Shown in pieces: positions 42,501-54,500 of a DNA stretch of 64,000 nt. The stretch is from Nilaparvata lugens (Eukaryota > Arthropoda > Insecta > Hemiptera > Delphacidae), in NCBI RefSeq assembly GCF_014356525.2, contig NC_052515.1, positions 25,718,065-25,782,064 of the forward strand, in the 5' to 3' direction. Below the pieces are notes generated by a model, which saw only the letters and a list, made by a program, of their open reading frames with translations, was not told the origin of the DNA and searched no databases. The first letter of the stretch is position 1; every line of letters starts with the position of its first letter. The translations under genes and the position numbers were made by a program.

Positions 42501-45500
42501 AAAATCTATTGGACCAAAAACGTTCAAATTTGGCCCTTTGGAGGCGCACTAAGAACGGATTTGGGAAAATTTCCAAATATATTTTCTCGGTTCTATCGAG
42601 AACAAATGAGCAGAAAATGTTCAAATTTAGTACAGAAGCTCAGCTAGAGTGTAATAATGTTGTGTTAGAAGGAATTTGCAATAACGTCAAAGATACGCCC
42701 AAAATTAGCGTCTTCCCAGCGTTTTTTTTTTGCTTTTTCTCAGATTTATTGAGAACAAATGAACAGAAATTGTTCAAATTTAGTACAGAAGCTAAGCTGG
42801 GGTGTAATAATGTTGTATTAGAAGGAATTTAAAATAACGCCAAAGATACGCCCAAAATCTGCGTTTTCCAGCGTTTTTTTGCGCTTTCTAAGCTTTATCG
42901 AGAACAAATGAACAGAAAATGTTCAAATTCACTACAGAAGCTCAGCTGGGGTGGAATAATGTTGTTTTAAAAGGAATTTGCAATAACGCCAAAGATTCGC
43001 CCAAAATTAGCGGTTTTTTTGCGTTTTCTCAGTTCTTTCATCAAGTGATAGACAGAAAATGTTCAAATTTGGTACAGATGTTTAGCTAGGGTCTAAATAT
43101 TTTGTGATAAAGTGACTTAAATATTTCATCAAAGATTCGCCCAAAATCAGCGTTTCTCCAACGTTTTTCTCAGATTTTCTGCATTTGCTCAGTACTTTGA
43201 CTTTCTGATGGAATGAAACATGCTCAAATGAAAAGTGCAGGCGAGCGAAGCGAGCCCGCTGATCCCATTTTGGACGATCCAGTCGGGGGTCCAGCCCCTG
43301 GCTAGACGGATATGTCGAGCGAAGCGAACCTGACGGCTAGTAATCTATATACAGGTAATAAATGATAAATTATTGCTTACCTTGCCCTCATAAGCAGCCT
43401 GCACGAATCGTGGGGCATTGTCGTTTCTGTCCAGCACATGAACTATCACGTGACACACAGCCTTGGCGCCCGCCATACTGGTCGCCGTCACACTCAGGTT
43501 GAACACTCGGTTCGTCTCGTAGTCCAGTGGTTGCTGTGTCGTCACCACACCTACACACAAACACAACAAATAATATAGTCTATCATTAATTCCATACAAT
43601 AAGTTATTATTCCATATGTTAACCAAGTTAACAGCTGATTGGTGATTGTAATACATGAGATGGAGGAGCATTATCCAGAAGTTCTTATGGTGAAAACGTG
43701 AATAATCTCGATTTTTGAGTTTCGAATACCTAGTCATATAAAATCTTGTATTGGATTTATCTATTAGAACTCACCAGTTCTGGGTCCAGGGTGATCTCCT
43801 CTTCCAAGAACTCCCATTATTCAACAAGTATTTTTTTGTCTGTTGCACATCCATACTTTTTCACTATTAAAATTAAACTTAAACTTGAATTAAAAAAAAA
43901 AAAACACTTATGGAGTGAAAATACACTTACATTGGTAGTTGTAACTACCAATGGGTAGGTAAACCTACCAGGTAAAGTTGTAACTACCAATGTCAGTGTA
44001 TTTTCACTCCATAAGTGTTTTTTTAAAATTCAAGTTTCATTTTTTCGTGTTCTGACAAATATACAACACATTTTTCTTAGTAGAACTTGGAAGCGCATTT
44101 TTCAATTCCATTTATTTTGACTATTTTCGTTGAACTATTGTTATAATTCATCAAGAGCTGTAAATCTATTGATTCTGCATCCAGAACTGATAATATTCTA
44201 TGTACTTCTGGAAAAAGCTCTTTCAACATCAGACTGGGAAATGTGATTATTATGTTACAATATGTAAAAATACTGTATGGAGTATTGTAATTCGAGTATT
44301 TTGTACAAGCTTTGTAATCCTCTGTGGGAGTAAATTGAATTGAATTGAAGAAAACATTGAATGATGACTCATGTTAATGAATGATTGTGAATGAATGAAT
44401 TAATAAATGAGAATACCTGTGCTGGGGTCTACAGCGAAATGTCCTTCCGAATCGCCGCGTATCAACTCGAAGAGAAGGGAAGATGTGCTCCTTGCTTCCA
44501 GATGTTTCACCACAGCTCCGGCTGGTTCGTTTTCATACAGTTCAGCTGCTACTTCACGTTTCAAGAATCTGAGACAAAAATTGAATAATTAACAAAACGT
44601 TTATTATAAATTATATTTCCTACAGATACCTTGAAAAGTGACCATTTCTGCACTGATTGCAGGCTGCAAAGAATCACTTTTCCGCTCTAGTGCGCAAAGT
44701 ATCACTTTGCATACTCCAGATTTGCTGCATGACAACGCAAAATAGTTAGTAGGTTATATGGAGCACCAGTGCAGGAAAATAAAAATCAAGTTGGTAACAA
44801 TGTCTGTGGTTAGATAAGAATCATCAATGGCTGTATGACTACATATTTATGATAAAATCCCAATCTAGAAATCCAAAACAATAATAATGTTTATCTAAAT
44901 CATAATTAAATAATAACTTCTCATCATTTAATAATAAATAATGTTTCTTTTCCATTGACAGTAATAATTATTTCAACTCCAAGCAATGAGAAATGTAGCA
45001 AACACACATTATGAAATTCGAATTTTCAGGTTGAATAATTACCGTTCGAAATCCATGTCATAAAATTACATTAGAATGTACTACAATAAAATATTTTCTG
45101 TTGTCTATGTTATTTTATAAATATTTATTAGTTTACTTATAGTATTTTTCGGTAATTTTTGTTAACCATACGTCTAAATATCTGAATACTGTTTTTAGCT
45201 GGATGAAACGAAGTTAGGTACGATTCTTCCCGCTAGGTCGCGCGCTTGTCGGTTCAGCCATCCCAATCAGCTGTTGGCGTATATTTTGAATGCGAATTTT
45301 TTGTTTTATCTGTATTTTTCTGATTCTTGAATGAATAAAAATGAGAACTTTGACAGAATTTTCAACTTCAATTGGATTATTAATTTTTGAATGAATTAAG
45401 GTTGTTATTAATAACAGCATCACACACACAAACATTTGATGGTTTTCAGCCATCATTTTACCCATAATTACCCACTTTTCATATTCAATGGTAACTGTAG

Positions 45501-48500
45501 GAGAAATTTAATGTGAAATACGTGCGCAAAGTTCCTCTGCTGCACTCAAGAAGCCATTCCGCTCTCGCCTATGGCTCAGGCGTAAACGTTTCTTTCGGTG
45601 CAGCAAACTGACACTTTGCGCACTAGTTGCACAAATAACTATTTTAGATGATACAGATTCTTTCTTTTTTATCCAATTATAGTATAGACTAAGAATTAGA
45701 ATATAGACTAATAATATAAACTGTGAAGTGAACAACTTGCCCAATTTTGGACCATGTGTAACCTTATCTAAATTTGGGAGAGGAATAGCACAAGGTTAAC
45801 TTATTTTTCCTCTCCCTATCATTTTAATGATGTAATTATTATTTATGAATAGATAGGATAAATAAAGACTCCATGAATTGATATGAAAAGATGCAGTCAT
45901 TGTTGCTAAATCTACAGTCTGAATGGTATACTGCATATGTGTATACACATCCATAAGAGCCAATGGTATTCTTTTTCTGTCCAACAAAGCAGGTTTCATT
46001 GAAAAGTAGTACTACAAGTCCCAAATTCAAATTCATATATTTGCCATAAAATAATATACAAATTGATAAGATAAATATTCTCAATTACAAAATGGCACTA
46101 CCGGCAAAGAACAACTTGTGCGCCGGCAGTAAGTTCGAACAACTAGAGTTATAGGTGTGCTAGTAGTAGAGAGCTTAGTCAGCATTAGTATTCAATAAAA
46201 CCAATTAGCGGCCTGCGCGCCGTGCTTAGTCCGTTTTCATTCTTCAACTCTGAACGTCGGGGTTATGTCCGACGATTCGGTGAATAAAATTTGTTTTTAA
46301 AAACTTGTCATCTTCTTAGATAACCTTAGCTGGCGCCCGAACAGGGACGGGTGAAGGAAAATTCGCGATCAAAATTTCGGGTTTTTCTGTGAATTTTAAT
46401 TCTTAACACCCGTTTCAACTTGAATCCGCGATCGGAAGTTGGTGAAGTAATGTGCTATAAAAGTGAAGTGGTATCATCATCAACTTAATCCTGGCCGGCA
46501 GACGTTCATTCAACTCCTGTCATCCAGATTCCTTGAGGTTGAACCATCGACCCTCACTCAGGAAATTGCTTGAGGAAGCAGAAGAAGAAGAAGACGAAGA
46601 CGTTCGACTACAGCCAACACCACCCCCTGCCGAAGACAACATGAATGACGCAGCGGCACCCCTGCAGCCAGAGCAACAAGCATCTGCAGCACAGGTACCG
46701 ACTATTTCAAAACCATTACCTAAGGGTGATCTCGATCTAATCCCCGATTATGACGGAAATCCAATTGAACTCATATCATTTCTTGAAGTGGTAGAAACTC
46801 TACTAACTGGATATTGTACAAGTGACATTATTGAAGCCCCAGCCAATCACTTCCGTTTATTATTTCAAATCAAGAAAAGACTCCATGATATGGCCAAAAT
46901 TGTAGTAATAAACAGTACTTGCAAATCAGTTAAAGAAGTAATCACAATCTTGAAAAACAATTTTGCAGACAATCGATCAGTGCACCAACTCACATCAGAA
47001 CTTTTAACGCTTAAACCAAATCCAAAACAACATCCTCTAGTATTTGTGAATACACTTGAAGAAAAACGTACCACCATAATTTGTAGGCACAAACTTGACG
47101 GTGTTCACGGTGAATTTTTGGACTTTGTGACTAACCAACTAGACAAACAAGTAATCAATGTTCTAGTTGAAGGACTTCCATACCAGCTAGGAGCCCACCT
47201 TCAAACGTTACGAGTGAAAAATCTACAAGACGCAAGACAAGCTATCATTAGTGAAAGCAATGCTGTTTTAAAACACTTGAACTTTTCAACCGATGTTTCA
47301 AAAATGCACTACAAAAGCTACAATACCCATGATAAATCTCATCACAACAACAACCAATCTAAATTTCCAAACTCTCAACATGTTCAAGCAAACAAACAAC
47401 AATCATTTCCAAATCAATTTCGTCAAAATAATCAACACCAACAGTTTCAATCTCAACAATTCAAACCTCAGAACTTTCAAAACTTTCAACACAGAAATCC
47501 TAATCAGAATGTGAATAACCAGAATAGATTTCAACAAAATCAAAATCGCCAAAATACTGACGTATCAATGCGAACAGTTTCAAATCTAAGAAAATCAAAT
47601 TCAGTTCATTTGACTGAACCAGTTGAAACAACTGAAGAAGTCGATAACTCCAAATTTCAACAGCTATCAGACAAAGTCGACAAACTCGCCGAAGCTTTCC
47701 ATGATTTTTTAGGAGCAGACAACACTCAAAGCAATCAGAGGTGATTGAAATGAACTATTGTGAAAAGAACGAGTTGCCATTCCTGTGTGTAAATGATTGT
47801 AAAATATTAATTGATACTGGATCCAAATATAATTTTGTAAGAACTGATAATAAGACTTTCCCGTGTATTAATGTAGAAAAATATGAATTCAAAATCAAAA
47901 CACCAGCCGGAGAAGCTACAGGACATTGGCGTGTTAATTTAGATTTAAGTTCTGTGCATGCTAGTTTAAGTAATGAAATGTATTTTGTACATGACTTTAG
48001 TTCTAATTACGATATTTTGCTAGGTCACGAAACCCTCAGTAGAATTGGAGCTCAAATTGATTTTCAAACAAACTGTATGATTACCCCTGACAAAACATTT
48101 ATTTTGAATGGACTTACTCCTGTTAAAATCCACAAGGGAATTAATTCTTTGAAACTACCCCTGATAAACAGATCAGATGCAAAGCTAGGCATAACGAATA
48201 TACCAGCTTTAGAATTGAATGAAATACTTGTAAATGTAACTGATAGAGATTTTTGTGAATTTGAATATTTTTCCGATGTTGAAAGAGATGTAAATATCGA
48301 GTGTCTTGAAATCGAAGAGTGCGAATTATGGATTGTTCTCCTTCTGAGAAATCCTTGACTCATGACGAAATTTACCAAATCATTCAACTTGACCATATTG
48401 ACAGACGTGACAAAGACCAAATTGTAAATTTAGTTCATGAATTCCAAGACATACTAAAATTAGAAAACACTTTACTGACTGCAACTCACTTACTAAAACA

Positions 48501-51500
48501 TAGAATTGAGACAACTGACGATTCTCCTGTATATACCAAAAATTATAGGTATCCCGTAGCTTTCAGAGACGACATCAAAATCGAAGTTCAAAAATTACTT
48601 GACGGAAAAATTATCCGACCTTCAAATTCACCTTATAATTCCCCACTCTGGGTAGTACCAAAAAAGCTTGACAATTCAGGAAAACGTAAAGTACGTTTAG
48701 TAATTGACTACCGAAAAATTAATGACAAGACAAAAAGTGACAAGTTCCCTCTCCCAAACATAGAAGACCTTTTTGGAAAAATTGGAAGAGCAACTTATTT
48801 TACGAGTTTAGATTTAGCATCTGGCTTCCACCAACTCGAAGTAGAAGAAGCAGATATTCCTAAAACTGCATTCAGCACAGACGACGGTCATTACGAGTTC
48901 GTAAGGATGCCTTTCGGCCTAAAGAACGGACCACCAAGCTTCATGAGAGCTATGAATCTTATATTTTGTGACACTCCAAATGCATTAGTGTATATGGATG
49001 ACATAATAATTTTTTCTGACTCATTTGAAGAACACCTGAAAGATTTGAGAAGAGTATTCAAGAAATTGAGAGATTATCAATTGAAGATTCAACTAGATAA
49101 AACAAACTTTTGTAACATGGAATTATTGTTTTTAGGACACATTGTTTCAAAGGATGGAATTCGTCCTAATCCTGCCAAAATCGAAGCTGTCTCACAGTTT
49201 CCTATACCGAAAACCGTTAAAGAAATAAAACAATTTCTTGGTATGACCGGATTCTATAGAAAACTCATTAAAAACTATGCGAAAATTGCCCAACCTCTAA
49301 CTAGAGCCTTGAGAAAAGACGAAAAAATCAATGTCAACAACACTGAATACAAAGAAGCATTCAATAACTTGAAACAAGCTCTGTGTAATTCACCCATATT
49401 GACATTTCCAATTTTGAGAAAACATTTACTCTGACGACAGACGCATCAAATTATGCTATCGGCAGTGTCCTTTCACAGAACATAAATGGATCCGACCTCC
49501 CAATTTCATACGCATCCCGTACTCTCAATAGAGCAGAATGTAATCTACCAACCATTGAGAAAGAGTTATTAAGTATCGTTTGGAGCATAAAACATTTTCG
49601 ACCTTATTTATATGGAAGAAAATTTGTTGTTAAAACAGACCACAAACCCCTTGTTTGGCTCAGGAACCTGAAAGAACCAAATTCCAAACTCTTAAGATGG
49701 AAACTTCTTTTGGAAGAGTACGATTTCACTGTGGAATATTTAAAAGGAAAATCGAATGTAGTCGCCGACGCATTATCTCGAAATCCGATTAAAGCTTCAG
49801 AAGTACTGAATAACGAAATAATTGACTTTCAAACTCTTGTTAATTTAGATTCAGAAGAAATACCTCAACTCAATTCACCTACAAATTCTCTTGAAATACC
49901 AATGGATGAATTAATGAATGAAACTGATGTTGACCTAGATCAAGTACTAGCAGATTTATTTCCAAATCAAAACCTGAACGTGCCTCCAGATCAAAACAAT
50001 GAAATGGAAAACGACAATGACTCTTTAGTCACGATTCATTCACAAGAATCATCTGATGACCGAGCCGCTATAGTAGGCGACAGTTCTCCTATCAACAAAG
50101 AGAAATATCAAATTGTTCTAAAACGTGGAAAATTTGGAATTCATTTCATGAAAGTGTTCAATAAGAACAGAGTCAACATCACTGTCTCTTCGAAAAATGA
50201 TATTTCAAATAACTTAGAGAAGTTGAAAACTTATTTCCAACCAGATCTCACCTACGGTATTGTTTTCGAAAGTCCTAACAAGAATTCGAGCCCATTGCGG
50301 AAAGCATTCTCTATTTTTTGATTGAAAAACTGAAAGAGGCAAGTCAAACTACGAAATTCAAAATTTATAAGATAAAATTATCAGATGTAACCGATGTGGA
50401 AGAACAGAAAGAACTCGTTTCATCTTATCATGAAGGTAAAACATTCCATCGTGGAATAAACGAAAACTATTTGAAATTGAGACGTAATTACTATTGGCCC
50501 AATATGCATAGTGATGTAACGAATTATGTAAATAATTGCCCAACATGTCTACGCACAAAATACGACCGAAGACCTGTTAAAATTCAGTATCAAGTAACAC
50601 CTACCCCAATGCGACCTTTCGAAAAATTCAAGTAGACGTATTTTCGTTCGAATCCCATAAAGTGATGACCACGATTGACTTATTTTCTAAATTCTTCCAA
50701 GCTTTTGTGATTGATAATGTTAATGGCCCTGCCATAACGAAAGCGCTGAAAGATTACATTTCAAAATATCCAATCCCCGACACAATGTGTATGGATGGAG
50801 GAAAGGAATTTGATAATGCTCTTGTGAGACAATTTTTAGCATTATATGAGATAACACCCCATTACGCTTCATCTGGACATCCAGATAGCCAAGGTTCGAT
50901 AGAACGTGCGCATTCCACTCTGGTCGAATTGCTCACTGGAATTGGAACTGAAATGCCACAAGCATCTTTCAAAGAGAAACTAGATCTTGCTATTATCACA
51001 TACAACAACTCTTTGAATTCGACTCACCAAATGACCCCACTAGAATTAACTTTCGGCAAATTCAAACATTTCAATACCTTGGATAAAACTCCAGTGCAAA
51101 TTACTGAAGAATTAGCTGACAGATATTTCCAAGAGTTGGAAACTTTCCGTGATATCATCAAAAAGAAAACTGATCATGAGAAAGAAAAGAGAACAGAGAA
51201 ACTTAACAAAAATCGTGAAGAACCCCCAAATTATTCAGATGACGTAAGATATGTGAGAAGTATTCAGAACAAGAAATATCTCCCAAAATACTTTGAAGCA
51301 AAAAAGATAGGTGAAAATACGTATCAATCTAAGAAAAGAACTTTGAAACTTCATCCCAATAGATTGAAACGAAATAGGAAAGTGAAAAAGAAACGTATTG
51401 TTACAGATAATACTGCTTCTGGCTCTAATCCTCCATTACCAACCCCTGGTACAAGCGTACGAGCTAGTGGACTTGACTAACACAGCCGGACTCATACCAG

Positions 51501-54500
51501 TACAAATTGAACGACATATGTACATAAACGAGACATTGACATTCTTACATTATTCTAATATAAGTAGCATTAAGATAGAAATTAAGGATTTATCAGATTC
51601 TATTGACAAGTTGCAAAATGTATCACCATCATTGAAAAAACTTATGATTCCCTTCATGCAAATGCGTGACAATCTTTTCGAAAAATTAAGTTTATTGTTT
51701 CCTTCATATCCTTCATCTCGCAAAAAGAGAGGACTGTTTAATGGATTAGGGAAAGCTATCTCCTGGTTTACTGGTAACTTAGATGCAGATGATAAAAATA
51801 ATTATGATCAAATTATTAACCAATTAGAAGAGAATGAGAAGATCCTTATTGAAAATGAAAAGAAGAATATTGTTGTAAATAATAATTTAGTTGATAAGTT
51901 TAATTACGATTTGAATAGGATTAATAGTAATAATGATTTGATTAAGAATGTGACTCATTCACAAGCAACTGTATTGAATCAAATTTTAACTATATCTTTA
52001 ATCAATTTGAATCTAGAGTTAATGGAGATCAAAGTAAATGCATTATTAGATAGTATAGAGTTTTGTTCCAATTCGAAAATTCATTATTCAATTATCCATA
52101 AATCTGACTTTGTAAATATCACACTTTCCCACAGAGGAAAAATTGCTAGTGAGAATATTGAAACGCTGTGGAAATTAAGCACAGTTCATTGTACTATCTC
52201 TGAGAATTTTATTACATATTTTATTTCCGTTCCCATGAGAAGCGCTATGCTTGATACCTATCGTCTCATCAATTATCCTGTATTCCTAAATAATCATTTT
52301 TATACAATGAATGTCAGTGAGAAATTAATTTCTGTAGCTGAATCAGGCTTAGTGGTACTAGACCAATGTCTACATGATCTCAACGCCTCTTATTGTCGAA
52401 CAATGCGTAAAATCAATGATCTTTGTATTGAGGATATCTTAGAAAATAATGAATTGACCAATTGTCAACGTAATTATATTTCTGAACCTATTCCTTTTAT
52501 GAACTATGATGAATTATGTAATTGTATCTATGGATATGGTCAATCACATATCAAAATCAATAATGATAAAATAAATCCTTCAAAATCATTTCTTATTCAT
52601 TTAGATAATGGAGATAGATAATTTAAAATAAACATTTATCTTAATCCAATCCAGTTAATGATTCATTATGAATTTTGTAGATACTGGATATTTTTGCTTT
52701 TGATGATGGTGATTATCTATCTCAATTTTTTCCAATTTTCCTTAGAACCTCAATGTTTGTTATGTGATCAGTCCACGGTATCCTCAGCACCCTTCTGTAT
52801 GCCGACTGTGTTATAGTCTGTATGATTTTGATTGATGAGTATTATTAATTTAATAACTGATTAATGTTAATTCTTCGATCAAGATTGATTTTTTATCATC
52901 TATAGAGTTCCAAAACACAATAGTTGTCAGCCTCTAATTAAAAACTTAGAAGAAAAATTTAAAGTAAACTGCAACCCTTTTAACTCTTTGGAAACTGGAA
53001 ATTAAAAAAAATCTAAGCCCCCTTTTTAAAATTGTTTATTTATCAAGTCTTGTTAATGGCATCATGGCCGATACATGTCGCAAATAAACTATTTAAAAAA
53101 AGGGTACTTGAATTTTCATTTTTTATTTCTATTCAAGAGTAGTTCTAACGAAAAAGATATTCCCAAAACTATTATACCAGAGGCCAGACCAGAACATGAA
53201 ATTATATGAAATTACGTTTATGATAACATACCTTGGAGCGGCATTATCAGCCATAACCACCATGATATGCACTGGAAGCGTGGAGGATAGTGGAGTAGCC
53301 CCTCCATCCACAGCCTTCACAATCAGCATGTACTCGGCGATTGAGTTCATGTCTAGTTCCTTTGGCCACTCGTATTGTTCCCATCAATGGATCTATCGTG
53401 AAGGCGTTGCCCACGTTCCCTGAAACAATAGCACACAATAGTTGTCAGTCTGTAACTCAAAAAGTAAAAGAAAAATTGAAAGTCAACTGCAGTTAACACA
53501 ACCCTGTTGACTATAATATATATACAGAATGTTTCTAGTACTGTATGCAGATTTTTTCATTCCCATAGATTGAACTGAATTTCACCAATTCAATAATAAT
53601 TATTATTATGGATTTCTTGATTTACTCTTTTAATTGCCACTCATTTATTGATATTATTGAGTTCAATTATTGATATTGAGTTCAATTATTGATATTGAGT
53701 TCAATATTTATAGATTAAACTTTACGACTATGGAAATTGATTTTTTTTTTCAATTGCGGATGATGCCCACATGAGCCTTTTTCTTGTGCGTGGGTAATGG
53801 GAAGTGCGAGGGTGAATTAAGAGATGATTAAACGTCCATGCCTATTCGAAGGGATTCGAACCCACAACCAGGTAGCACTAGCAGACTGAAGGGTGCAAGT
53901 CAACTCGACTATCTGGCCGGCTATTTGAAGAAGAAACGAACATACTCGGCCTACTAAGTCAGTTACTGTGCTTGCAATATTTATTGCAGTTATGACTTTT
54001 TAAATATATTGTTTGGATGAATAAGATAAGTCCAGAACCAATTTTTGCAAGCAAATTTTCGTAGTGCTAGAAGATACAGAGTGACCCAAAAACCTCATAT
54101 CTTCGTCTCATTTTCCAGTTCCGCCAAATCCAGTCATCGTGAAGAAAAATTCGCTCAGACTTTTTTCTAGACTATAAATTTCTGAATTAAATGAAAATAT
54201 ATCTCGAGAACTATAGTGTGGTCCACGTTATAATGGCAGAGGAGAAAGATACGAGAGCAACATTGTCGATCCTCTGTCTTGTCAATGCCTTCTATGGACG
54301 GTAGCTGGTAAAGATTTATTGATGTAATATTAAATGTTCATTCTCGTTTAAAATAATCAATTTTATTATATTAAGCAAGAAATTATATTTTTCATTAATG
54401 TTATAATGAATTTACATAATTGGTATGAAATATTTTTTGAATTAATTATTAATTCTACATTATTAAAAGACGATCTGGCAACAGAGCAAAGCGAGAAAGA

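Larger units (their letters stand above)
46087..52818 (+). mobile_element. errantivirus-like (gypsy/Ty3, env-bearing) retroelement, inside Fat-like intron 6
   Basis: In order it has a leader with a primer-binding site, gag, protease, RT, RNase H, integrase and a baculovirus-F-type envelope. It is antisense to the host gene. The 5' boundary is uncertain. The sequence before the primer site (about 46087-46328) looks like LTR R/U5, with an AATAAAA signal near 46193. I find no repetition of that stretch after env, so the 3' LTR appears to be deleted. Pol has four frame breaks and env one early stop, so this copy is defective. Confidence 0.9.

Noticed and set aside
46533..46640. Gag start upstream of the ATG at 46641
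   Set aside because: The frame is open but has only TTG as a possible start; the first ATG is preferred.
39225..53419. Exon 6 (+1) and exon 11 (-1) as a compensating pair of frameshifts
   Set aside because: The shifted frame meets a stop inside exon 6, so the second change cannot restore a protein.
53848..53925. A tRNA gene
   Set aside because: It has a B-box-like and A-box-like sequence, but no full cloverleaf, and it is followed by a poly-A type tail, so SINE is better. The same goes for 21094-21180.
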